From Clostridia bacterium (lineage in GTDB: Bacteria; Bacillota; Clostridia; Oscillospirales; Acutalibacteraceae), in the NCBI GenBank assembly GCA_024692685.1, contig JAILMJ010000036.1:1-43094 (forward strand): a stretch of 43,094 nt of DNA, given 5' to 3'. The translations under genes were made by a program, and so were the position numbers. Below, one piece after another: positions 34,330-42,574 of the stretch (within the stretch, counting starts at the first letter, position 1; each line of letters opens with the position of its first letter). The notes below the pieces were generated by a model that was given only the letters and a program-made list of their open reading frames with translations, ran no database searches and was not told the DNA's origin.

Positions 34330-35201
34330 TCGTCATCTTCCTCCCCGTCTTCAAACCCGGTGTTTATCTCAGTCACTATTTTTTTATAATCAATGCCGTC
34401 ATACAGTTTTTTGAACCTGACTTTGACAGAGTACTCTGTATCGCAATTATTACAGTGGAAGGTTGCTCTGAAAAACTGACAGCTGTATTTCCACGGCTTT
34501 ATTATTCTGCACTGAGTGCCGCAGGTATCGCAGTAATGTTCAAGTCTTTTTTTGTCAATCAGAGGCGAATCGATATTCTTGATAATTTTTGCTTTATAAA
34601 GCAAACGGCTGTAGAATTCATCGTCACATACTCTGATTTCTTTTTTAAATAATTCGCTTTTATAAATAAGCTCAAAAATATCCACCGTCAGAAGGCTGTC
34701 ACCGAGCGCTCTGTGATGAGTATACAGCTCCGGGTCTATTCCTATTTCCTGGGCGGCGGTTATAAGGCCCGTCTGCTGCTCCGGATGAGATGAACGGGAC
34801 TTCTGATAGTATCTCTGGAGATCACAGTAGTAATTGAGAAAAGGAATAACTGATATTCCGTTGAGATAGGAGTAGTTTTCAATCAGAACGCGAATATCCC
34901 CGTCTCCCCAGGTAATAATGACAGATTCATCGGACCCAATCCACCTTCTGAATAATGAAAAAGCTTTGGTAAAAGGAAGGCCTCCGGAAATATCGTCATT
35001 GGTCAGATTGGTGAGTTTTTTTACGCTGCCGCGAAGTTTCCTGCCGATCTGGGAACGGATGATGCATGAAAAAGTGTCAACGGTATTGAGCGACTCATCA
35101 AGCTTGACGGCGCCTATCTCAATAATCTCATTGATAAACCCTGCGGTTTTTTTAGCGTAAGTGTTGTTCCACTCAAGATCCATAACAATATACTGCATCA
35201 T
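34326..35201 (-). CDS. DEDDh 3'-5' exonuclease with zinc ribbon
   Basis: A 291-residue protein with an N-terminal exonuclease domain of the DnaQ/KapD type. The catalytic set is Asp8 and Glu10 (MDLEW), Asp102 (WGDGDI), His163 and Asp168 (HHRALGD). The C-terminal part (224-253) has paired cysteines CDTC and CNNC that form a likely zinc ribbon, which is not standard for KapD. It could trim RNA or DNA ends. Two ATGs in a row stand at the start, with GGGAG upstream. It sits 14 bases after galT and overlaps rfbB by four. No link to sugar metabolism is known. Confidence 0.85.
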   Translation of the reverse strand: MMQYIVMDLEWNNTYAKKTAGFINEIIEIGAVKLDESLNTVDTFSCIIRSQIGRKLRGSVKKLTNLTNDDISGGLPFTKAFSLFRRWIGSDESVIITWGDGDIRVLIENYSYLNGISVIPFLNYYCDLQRYYQKSRSSHPEQQTGLITAAQEIGIDPELYTHHRALGDSLLTVDIFELIYKSELFKKEIRVCDDEFYSRLLYKAKIIKNIDSPLIDKKRLEHYCDTCGTQCRIIKPWKYSCQFFRATFHCNNCDTEYSVKVRFKKLYDGIDYKKIVTEINTGFEDGEEDDE

Positions 35202-35215
35202 AAAACTCCCGGTAA

Positions 35216-36706
35216 TTATTTTATATTGTCAATAAACTTCAGGAACCGGTGCATTCCCTCTTCATTGCGGGCGAAAACTCCGCACTGTTCAAGAATGGCG
35301 GCAAAAACCGCTCCGACTTCATCCTCGAATATCTTATCAATATTGTCCTTTGTAATAATATATTTCTCTTTGAGATAATCAGCCCAGGCAGCGTGCTTTG
35401 AAAGCTGCTCATCTGATGAAATATTCATATCGGAAAGAATAGCTGTTTTCAGTTTATCCAGTTCGGACTTAAGGCGTGAAGGAAGAACGGCAAGACCCAT
35501 AACTTCAATAAGCCCGATGTTTTCCTTTTTGATATGATGATACTCCGGATGAGGATGATAATATCCGTCGGGATATTCATCGGTAGTAATGTTGTTTCTG
35601 AGCACAAGATCAAGTTCGTATACCCCGTCACGGCATCTGGCTATAGGCGTTATGGCATTGTGAGGAACTCCGTCGGTTTCAGCATAAATAAACGCTTCCT
35701 CATCAGTATAGTTCCGCCAGCAGTTTAAGATTTTTTCTCCGAGAGCGGTAATACTGTCCGTGTTCTTGCCTCTCAGACGGATAACAGACATCGGCCATTT
35801 TACAATACCGGCTTCAACGTCATCAAATCCGTCAAAAACGACATATTTTTCTATAGGTGCCTTTGCCATTGCAAACTCATAATTCCCGCCCTGGAAATGC
35901 TCATGAGAGAGAATTGACCCGCCTACTATGGGAAGATCGGCATTTGAGCCGACAAAGTAATGAGGAAACAGTTTGACAAAGTCAAAGAGCTTGTTAAATG
36001 CGGCTCTGTCTATCTTCATTGGAGTATGACAGCTGTTAAGAACAATGCAGTGCTCATTATAATAAACATAGGGCGAATACTGAAAACACCAGTTTTCACC
36101 GTTAAGCTTCAAAGGGATAATTCTGTGATTCTGGCGGGCAGGATGATTGACTCTGCCCGAATAGCCCTCGTTTTCAATGCAAAGCTGGCATTTCGGATAT
36201 CCGCTCTGAACGGAATTGCGGGCAGCGGCTATTGCCTTCGGGTCTTTTTCAGGCTTAGAAAGATTAATGGTTATATCTATATCACCGTAAGGAGTTGCGG
36301 TTACCCACTTTATGTCATTTTTTATTCTGTATTCACGGATATAATCGTCTTTCCTGCAAAGGCGGTAATAGTACGCCGTGGCAAGTTCCGGACTCTCTTT
36401 ATATTTCTCATAAAAACAATCAATAACCTTGGACGGTCTGGGAGTAAGGATACCCATTATTTCCGTATCAAAGAGGTCTTTATATACTACCGAATCCTCA
36501 CAAAGTCCGTTTGAAACAGCATAGTCCAGCACAGAACTCAGTATTTCTTCAAGTGAATACTTACCCTGTGCCCTTACTTCTTTATATTCATCAAGCGAAA
36601 GTGCGGAAATAAGTCTGTTGATACACCAGACTCTGTCGGCGTGTTCAATAAGGTTTTCTTCTTCGGCGTAATCGGTAAGGGCGGTAATTGCTTCAAAAAT
36701 GTCCAT
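35216..36706 (-). CDS. galT: Galactose-1-phosphate uridylyltransferase, type 2
   Basis: A 496-residue GalT of the Firmicutes type (GalT2). It moves UMP from UDP-glucose to galactose 1-phosphate in the Leloir pathway. The active-site motif is SILSHEHFQGG; zinc-site candidates include the Cys pair KCQLC. The C-terminal half carries VLRNNITTDEYPDGYYHPH. ATG at 36706 (GGAG 11 bases upstream) fits family starts. An in-frame ATG at 36814 would add 36 residues that do not look like GalT and has no ribosome site. galK and galE are not in the window. First gene of the galT, exonuclease, rfbB, nitroreductase operon. Confidence 0.94.
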   Translation of the reverse strand: MDIFEAITALTDYAEEENLIEHADRVWCINRLISALSLDEYKEVRAQGKYSLEEILSSVLDYAVSNGLCEDSVVYKDLFDTEIMGILTPRPSKVIDCFYEKYKESPELATAYYYRLCRKDDYIREYRIKNDIKWVTATPYGDIDITINLSKPEKDPKAIAAARNSVQSGYPKCQLCIENEGYSGRVNHPARQNHRIIPLKLNGENWCFQYSPYVYYNEHCIVLNSCHTPMKIDRAAFNKLFDFVKLFPHYFVGSNADLPIVGGSILSHEHFQGGNYEFAMAKAPIEKYVVFDGFDDVEAGIVKWPMSVIRLRGKNTDSITALGEKILNCWRNYTDEEAFIYAETDGVPHNAITPIARCRDGVYELDLVLRNNITTDEYPDGYYHPHPEYHHIKKENIGLIEVMGLAVLPSRLKSELDKLKTAILSDMNISSDEQLSKHAAWADYLKEKYIITKDNIDKIFEDEVGAVFAAILEQCGVFARNEEGMHRFLKFIDNIK

Positions 36707-36829
36707 AAAGTCAGATTCTCCGTTCAAGGTAAAATAGTATAGCTTTAGACTTAAAGGCAAAGAAAAACTCTCGGAAATAAAAATCGGGAATCTTAAGCGA
36801 AATAACTCGGCCATATAAATCTATTTTAA

Positions 36830-36857
36830 ATTATAACATATAATGAGTGAATTTCAA
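36830..36857 (-). promoter_or_regulatory. Promoter of the galT operon
   Basis: On the minus strand, TTGAAA (36852-36857), 16 bases, TATAAT (36830-36835). Predicted start near 36823, giving a leader of about 117 bases before galT. Confidence 0.65.
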
Positions 36858-36893
36858 TAAAAAAATCTGCACGGCATTTACTGCTGTGCAGAT
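36857..36893 (-). terminator. Terminator after serS
   Basis: An 11-base-pair stem with one G-T pair (36865-36875 with 36883-36893) around a 7-base loop; on the minus strand it is followed by TTTTTTATT. It lies about 20 bases past the serS stop. Confidence 0.85.
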
Positions 36894-36912
36894 AAAACAA
36901 ACGGCAATCAAA

Positions 36913-38199
36913 TCATTTCCTCGGTATAAGTTTTTCTTTTCCGCCCATATAAGGTCTGAGAGCTACGGGGATATTCACTGTGCCATCCTCATTGAGGTTG
37001 TTTTCCAGGAAAGCGATGAGCATTCTCGGCGGGGCAACAACGGTATTATTAAGTGTATGCGGAAGGTATTTACCGTCCTTACCGTTAACTCTGATTTTAA
37101 GGCGCCTTGCCTGGGCGTCTCCGAGATTTGAGCAGGAACCGACTTCAAAATACTTCTTCTGCCTCGGTGACCAGGCTTCAACATCCACCGATTTGACTTT
37201 AAGATCGGCAAGATCGCCGGAACAGCATTCAAGCGTTCTCACGGGGATATCAAGGCTTCTGAAGAGGTCAACGGTATTCTGCCAGAGTTTATCGAACCAG
37301 AATGGACTTTCTTCGGGTTTACAGACGACTATCATTTCCTGCTTCTCAAACTGGTGAATTCTGTAAACTCCTCTCTCCTCAATACCGTGAGCTCCCTTTT
37401 CTTTACGGAAGCAAGGTGAATAACTTGTAAGGGTATGGGGAAGGGTGTCCTCTTCAATAATTGTGTCAATGTATTTGCCAATCATTGAATGCTCACTTGT
37501 GCCGATAAGGTAGAGGTCCTCGCCCTCAATCTTATACATCATGGCATCCATTTCGGCAAAGCTCATAACACCTGTTACGACATTCGACCTTATCATAAAC
37601 GGAGGAATATAGTAGGTAAATCCTCTGTCAATCATAAAATCTCTCGCATAAGCCGTGCAGGCCGAATGCAAACGGGCTATATCACCGCTCAGATAGTAAA
37701 ATCCGTTGCCGGCAACTCTGCCCGCCGCCTCAATATCTATACCGTCAAAACTTTCCATAATATCGGTATGATAAGGAATATCAAAATCAGGCACAAGAGG
37801 CTCGCCGAATTTCTCAACCTCAACATTTTCGCTGTCGTCTTTACCAATTGGAACACTCGGATCGATGATATTGGGAATAACCATCATTATATTGTTGACT
37901 TTTTCGGAATACTCCGCCTCAAGTTTCTCGCACTCGGCAAGCCTCTCGGCATATTCTCCGACTTTCTGTTTAACAGCGTTTGCCTCATCTTTTTTGCCCT
38001 GAGCCATAAGAGCGCCGATTTCTTTGGAAAGCTTGTTTCTCTGCGCTCTGAGACTGTCAGCCTCTGTCTTTACGGCTCTGCTTTTTGAATCAAGATCGAT
38101 TACTTCATCAACAAGAGGAAGTTTTTCGTCCTGAAATTTATTTTTTATATTCTGCTTTACAAGCTCAGGATTCTCCCTGAGTATTTTTATATCAATCAC
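36913..38199 (-). CDS. serS: Seryl-tRNA synthetase
   Basis: A 428-residue class II synthetase that charges serine on tRNA-Ser. The N-terminal coiled-coil arm (about 30-105) holds the tRNA. Motif 2 is FRKEKGAHGIEERGVYRIHQ and motif 3 is LNNTVVAPPRMLIAFLENN. Where many bacterial enzymes have SNCxDFQARR, this one has SNLGDAQARR, a variant form with an otherwise complete active site. No T-box leader is seen; it is third in an operon after mrp, overlapping it by four bases. Confidence 0.97.
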   Translation of the reverse strand: MIDIKILRENPELVKQNIKNKFQDEKLPLVDEVIDLDSKSRAVKTEADSLRAQRNKLSKEIGALMAQGKKDEANAVKQKVGEYAERLAECEKLEAEYSEKVNNIMMVIPNIIDPSVPIGKDDSENVEVEKFGEPLVPDFDIPYHTDIMESFDGIDIEAAGRVAGNGFYYLSGDIARLHSACTAYARDFMIDRGFTYYIPPFMIRSNVVTGVMSFAEMDAMMYKIEGEDLYLIGTSEHSMIGKYIDTIIEEDTLPHTLTSYSPCFRKEKGAHGIEERGVYRIHQFEKQEMIVVCKPEESPFWFDKLWQNTVDLFRSLDIPVRTLECCSGDLADLKVKSVDVEAWSPRQKKYFEVGSCSNLGDAQARRLKIRVNGKDGKYLPHTLNNTVVAPPRMLIAFLENNLNEDGTVNIPVALRPYMGGKEKLIPRK

Positions 38200-39029
38200 T
38201 CTTTAATCATCCTTTCAAGAATTTCAACTGCATCTTTAACATATTTGTCACCGACAAGCTCAACCGCACCCTTATCAACCAATGAGGTGACGGAAGAGTC
38301 AACGGGAATCTTTGCAAGAACAGGAACGCCCAATTCAGCGGCGACTTCATCTGCCTTGCTCTCGCCGAATATATCAATCTTTTTTCCGCAATCCGGGCAA
38401 ACGGCATAACTCATATTCTCAACAATACCGAGAACGGGTATATTCATAAGTTTCGCCATATTGAATGCTTTTTTAACAATCATTGTCACAAGATCCTGCG
38501 GAGTGGTGACTATGATAATACCGTCAACGGGCAAACTCTGAAAAACGGTGAGAGAAGCGTCGCCTGTTCCCGGAGGCATATCAACAAACATAAAGTCCAC
38601 AGCGCCCCAGACAACATCTTTCCAGAACTGCTGGATAACACCGGATATGACAGGACCTCGCCACACAACAGGAGAATCCTCACTTTCAAGCAGAAGGTTT
38701 ACTGACATAATCTCAATTCCGGTTTTTGAGACTTTCGGAAGCAGACCGATTTCGTCTGACTCAGCTCTGTCTTTTATACCGAACGACTTGGGGATTGAAG
38801 GACCCGTAATATCGGCGTCGAGAACGGCGGTGGCATTTCCCCTTGCCTGCATTGCACAGGCGAGAAGAGATGTTACAAGAGATTTTCCGACTCCGCCTTT
38901 ACCGCTGACAACTCCGATAACCTTTCTGACCTCACTGAAAGGACCGGAAGGAATAATCATACTTGTATTGTCTCTTGATTCACAATTGCTTGAACATTCC
39001 GAACAATTTCCGTTACAGTTTTCGCTCAT
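38196..39029 (-). CDS. Mrp/NBP35-type iron-sulfur carrier ATPase
   Basis: A 277-residue P-loop ATPase that loads iron-sulfur clusters onto target proteins. The N-terminus has a four-Cys cluster (Cys5, Cys9, Cys12, Cys16) as in NBP35-like forms. The deviant Walker A is GKGGVGKS at 43-50, and MPPGTGDASLT follows Walker B. The CxxC for the bridging cluster is Cys211 and Cys214 (CPDC). Start ATG at 39029. It lies 19 bases after the DUF1624 gene and overlaps serS. Confidence 0.94.
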   Translation of the reverse strand: MSENCNGNCSECSSNCESRDNTSMIIPSGPFSEVRKVIGVVSGKGGVGKSLVTSLLACAMQARGNATAVLDADITGPSIPKSFGIKDRAESDEIGLLPKVSKTGIEIMSVNLLLESEDSPVVWRGPVISGVIQQFWKDVVWGAVDFMFVDMPPGTGDASLTVFQSLPVDGIIIVTTPQDLVTMIVKKAFNMAKLMNIPVLGIVENMSYAVCPDCGKKIDIFGESKADEVAAELGVPVLAKIPVDSSVTSLVDKGAVELVGDKYVKDAVEILERMIKE

Positions 39030-39048
39030 TGAATTAACACCTGACCTT

Positions 39049-39825
39049 TTATCTGATTATCAAATCTGCTATATACAATATGCCGAAAATAACGGGCATA
39101 TGTAATATATAAATAATGAGAGTATGTCTGCCTATAAAGCCGAAAAACGGCGCTCTTTTTTCATAGGTAAATCGGCTGAAGCCCTTCTTCGAAAAATGAA
39201 TTCCGGCAAAAACACCCGCAAAAAAAACAAAAATATCGGGAAAAACCGGAAAATAATCGGCGGAATGAAAACTGCCGTTATATAAGCCGAAGGGCATAAG
39301 GTAATTTGTTCTGTAAAGAACCTCGGGAAGATTGAGAACAAAAACATTTCCGTAATTGAGAGTGCCCTGCTCTATGCCGCTGAAAAGCGGAAATAATACA
39401 GCGCATACCAGGATACCCGCATAAGGATTTATCTTTTTAATGCCCTTTTCGGCAAAGGAATAAATCAAAATGCAAACAGAAAGAAAATGGAGAATACCGA
39501 AATAAATTTCGGCTCCTTCGAATTTCAAAGCGGGCATAACAACACAGGAGACAAAAGTAATGCCCAGCGCAACGGCAAGCAGTTTCAGCCCTCTTTTCAG
39601 ATTGTTTCGGGAAAGAGAGCAGGAAATACCGCACACAAAAATAAACACACAGGCAAAAAACGGCTCAAGCGGCGTATAAAAATCAAATGCCGCCGTTCCC
39701 CATTCATAGCCGAAGGTTTCCCCCGCAATGAAAAACCCGTGATAGAGAACCATACATAATATGGCTATACCTCTTACCTCGTCAAGGAGGTATATTCTCT
39801 TTCTTTCATTTACCGAATTAACCAT
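39049..39825 (-). CDS. DUF1624/HGSNAT-like membrane acyltransferase
   Basis: A 258-residue protein with about seven membrane helices. The opening block RIYLLDEVRGIAILCMVLYHG with its charged residues before the first helix, and the final IGRHTLIIYILHMPVI, match the DUF1624 group, related to heparan-alpha-glucosaminide acetyltransferase and acyltransferase 3 enzymes. These move acetyl or acyl groups to outward-facing sugars. The substrate is unknown. The ATG has no ribosome site, and the promoter sits so close that the transcript would begin at or next to the start codon. Confidence 0.83.
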   Translation of the reverse strand: MVNSVNERKRIYLLDEVRGIAILCMVLYHGFFIAGETFGYEWGTAAFDFYTPLEPFFACVFIFVCGISCSLSRNNLKRGLKLLAVALGITFVSCVVMPALKFEGAEIYFGILHFLSVCILIYSFAEKGIKKINPYAGILVCAVLFPLFSGIEQGTLNYGNVFVLNLPEVLYRTNYLMPFGLYNGSFHSADYFPVFPDIFVFFAGVFAGIHFSKKGFSRFTYEKRAPFFGFIGRHTLIIYILHMPVIFGILYIADLIIR

Positions 39826-39832
39826 AGAAAGT

Positions 39833-39860
39833 ATTATAACATAATTTAATATTATTTCAA
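39833..39860 (-). promoter_or_regulatory. Promoter of the acyltransferase-mrp-serS operon
   Basis: On the minus strand, TTGAAA (39855-39860), 16 bases, TATAAT (39833-39838). Seven bases separate the minus-10 box from the ATG at 39825. Confidence 0.7.
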
Positions 39861-39881
39861 GTGCGCTTCAGTTTATTTATA

Positions 39882-42560
39882 TCATCCTGCGGTTTTTTCA
39901 ACTCTGATTGTACCGCTTCTGATTTCACCGTCAAGAACAATCTCCAAGGCACCGCTTGTCCTGTGATTAAACCGGATTTCCTTTCCGTCAAGCGTGACAG
40001 TGAACTTTTCATCCTCATTCATAACGACTATGAAGGCATATTTTTCATTTGCTCCGCTGTATTTAAACCGGATTTCGGCACTGCTTCCGTCGCAGAACTG
40101 GCGGTCAGTCCAGACATCAAAGCCCGATGTTATTGTACCGGGTCGGTAATAAGCATCTGCCCAGATACAGACAGGAGCGGAAAGGCCGCCGAAATTATGG
40201 AACCAGCCGCCTCTGAGCGTTTTAATTCCGAAACACTCAAAGGTATATCCTGAATTATCCGTTTCGTTTTTCCAGACATTCAGCGCTCTGTTTGCAATTT
40301 CGAAAGCAAAATCGGTATCTCCGTTATCGAGCATTGCTTTCCAGACAAACCATTGGTGACTCATCCAGACATTCCCGTTCCAATATCCGTCATCGAAATA
40401 ATATGAAGCGCTCATATCAACGGCGCTTATGCCTGCATCGGACCACATCTCACATGGAGATTTGATGTGGGAAATAATTCTTTCTTTTCTGCCCTTTGGG
40501 GCGACACCGGCAATAAAAGGATACACTCCGTCAAAGCCCTTATCCGCATTTTCCCCGTCCCGGGTTTTCATCAGATAAGGATTATTTCTGTCCTTGTCAT
40601 AAAGAGTGTAGCCGTAGTAACCTGATTCTTCATCCCACGCATATTTATTCAGCGCAGCGGCAGACAGACTTATATCTTCATCATAAATACTGACATCGTC
40701 GGTTTTGCCGAGGCTGAGGGCTGCCGCCCTCATTATTTTTCCTGCAATTATAACCTGTGAGGTTGTAAGGCAGGGGCAGGAATACTCTTCCACTTTGTTT
40801 TCAATCATTGCGACCTGGGCGGGATAGTCGTCCATCCCGGAGCAGGAATACCAATAGTCGTACGCTGTAAGCAGACCGTTACCGAACTTGTTGAATGTTG
40901 AACCCGCAAGCCTTCCCCTGAGGAATTCATAATACCTTTTCATCATCGGATAAAGATAAGCGAGCGAGCTCTTATCCGGTGTTCGTTTGAGGAGTTCAAA
41001 GTATTCCGCAAACTGAGTCGGCACAAGCGAGCCGTGGAGCAGGAAAACAAAGTCCCTGTTGCTCTCATCACAAAGATAGGTTTCAAGAACATATCGGCAA
41101 AGCTCGGGTGAGTATTCGAGTAAACCGAGACCGATAAACCCACTGTCCCATGTATAGAAGGAATCCCAGCGTTTACCGGGTGTATGATGAACAATGTTTT
41201 CTCCCCTTCTGTAAACGGGATAAACGGTATTTGTCATTAGAGTTGCACGCATTGTATTGACAGAAAAAGCGTACTTTTCACCGTCTTTATTCAGCTGAGG
41301 CGGGATACCGAGAGCCTTTGCTCTGAGATAAATGTCTTCAAGAGCGTCTGCTTCCGGGCAGGCAATATCATCCTTTGAAACAACCATATACTCAATACGG
41401 TTGCCGTGAGGTTCAATGAATATGGATTTTATCAGAGGGTTAACAAAAAATCCCTCATCGCTTTTTTTCCTGTGAAACGACGCAGAAAACGTTTCCCTGA
41501 GGTTGTCATAAGTCGGGTCTGCATTTGAAAGGCGGTTGATAAGGGCGTCCTCAAGACAGCCGCTGTCAAGAGTTCTCAGGCGGGTATCACGGCTGAAGGT
41601 ATACACTGTATAAGAGCAGCCGCATTCTTTGTAATCAAGACGGACCTTCGATGATGTTTCGCCTTTATCAAATGAATGCTCGGGAATGAAAGGATATTTT
41701 TTAAACTCGACATCAACCGTTTCATTTTCTTCAATAACGGCAATAAAATCGAATTCAACTCCTGCGCCGCCTTCACTGACAAGACTTGTAACCGTGCTGA
41801 AAGGGAGACGGGCAAAGGCAAGGCATTCACTGTGAGGGAGAGTTATGCTTTCACCGTTCAGAGAAAACACCGCGTCGCCTTGCGTAACCGTCCTGTAACG
41901 GATAACAGTAACGGGATTGAGAATACCGTCGCTGCTCAGGTTATAATCAACCCTGTCACCTTTAACGCAGCCAAAGGGTTTCAGCCCGAGGAAATGAACG
42001 TGGTCATTATTGCAGCGGTCGCCGAGTCCGATGGAGCCCGAAAAGTTTTCATCTCTGAAAGTTCCTCTTTTCATACCGTCGGGAGTCTCACCGTCCCAGG
42101 GACGTTTAACGGCATAATCAAAGCAAACATAATCGGACGCATCCGTGATGTTACATTTTGACGGTTTTATAATTTCAACCTTTTTCTCAAAGGGAAACTC
42201 CATAGATGCAAAAGCGTTCAGTATGCAGTTCTGCGACATGAAGGAATTATTTACAAACTCGCACCTCATCAGGAACGAGCCGTCATTAATCCTTGAAAAT
42301 GAAATATCGGCATAAACATTATTACTGCCGGAAAGGTCGTAACGGTAAGAATAATAATCAAAATTCTCGGAACACTCTCTGAGATGATAGCCCGACGGGA
42401 ATGTAACATTCGGAACGGGTGTTGATGAATTCCAGAGTGTGGGATGAACTATAAAATCAAAACGAGCTCCTGTATTTCCGAGTGAAGCGGGAATGTGTGA
42501 AATTCCCATATATTTTTTTGAGTATGGACCCCAATCCGGCATTCTGACTGTTGTTTTCAT
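39882..42560 (-). CDS. GH63-like glycoside hydrolase
   Basis: An 892-residue cytoplasmic enzyme. The first 370 residues are beta-rich. A later alpha-toroid (about 375-830) carries GH63/MGH-type motifs: RWDSFYTWDSGFIGLGL (about 464-480), SGMDDYP with Asp577 or Asp578 as general acid, and YWNGNVWMSHQWFVWK later. The last 80 residues are a beta-sandwich. Relatives act on alpha-linked glucose or mannose oligosaccharides. The substrate here is unknown. ATG at 42560 opens MKTTVRMPDWGPY. It lies 14 bases after the reductase gene and seems to share its transcript. No signal peptide. Confidence 0.85.
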   Translation of the reverse strand: MKTTVRMPDWGPYSKKYMGISHIPASLGNTGARFDFIVHPTLWNSSTPVPNVTFPSGYHLRECSENFDYYSYRYDLSGSNNVYADISFSRINDGSFLMRCEFVNNSFMSQNCILNAFASMEFPFEKKVEIIKPSKCNITDASDYVCFDYAVKRPWDGETPDGMKRGTFRDENFSGSIGLGDRCNNDHVHFLGLKPFGCVKGDRVDYNLSSDGILNPVTVIRYRTVTQGDAVFSLNGESITLPHSECLAFARLPFSTVTSLVSEGGAGVEFDFIAVIEENETVDVEFKKYPFIPEHSFDKGETSSKVRLDYKECGCSYTVYTFSRDTRLRTLDSGCLEDALINRLSNADPTYDNLRETFSASFHRKKSDEGFFVNPLIKSIFIEPHGNRIEYMVVSKDDIACPEADALEDIYLRAKALGIPPQLNKDGEKYAFSVNTMRATLMTNTVYPVYRRGENIVHHTPGKRWDSFYTWDSGFIGLGLLEYSPELCRYVLETYLCDESNRDFVFLLHGSLVPTQFAEYFELLKRTPDKSSLAYLYPMMKRYYEFLRGRLAGSTFNKFGNGLLTAYDYWYSCSGMDDYPAQVAMIENKVEEYSCPCLTTSQVIIAGKIMRAAALSLGKTDDVSIYDEDISLSAAALNKYAWDEESGYYGYTLYDKDRNNPYLMKTRDGENADKGFDGVYPFIAGVAPKGRKERIISHIKSPCEMWSDAGISAVDMSASYYFDDGYWNGNVWMSHQWFVWKAMLDNGDTDFAFEIANRALNVWKNETDNSGYTFECFGIKTLRGGWFHNFGGLSAPVCIWADAYYRPGTITSGFDVWTDRQFCDGSSAEIRFKYSGANEKYAFIVVMNEDEKFTVTLDGKEIRFNHRTSGALEIVLDGEIRSGTIRVEKTAG

Positions 42561-42574
42561 AATTCACCCCGGTA

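Noticed and set aside
36707-36814. 36-residue extension of GalT
   Set aside because: No ribosome site and the residues do not look like GalT; kept only as a leader finding.
38200-39048. T-box leader for serS
   Set aside because: serS is preceded directly by mrp with a four-base overlap and no T-box motif is visible.
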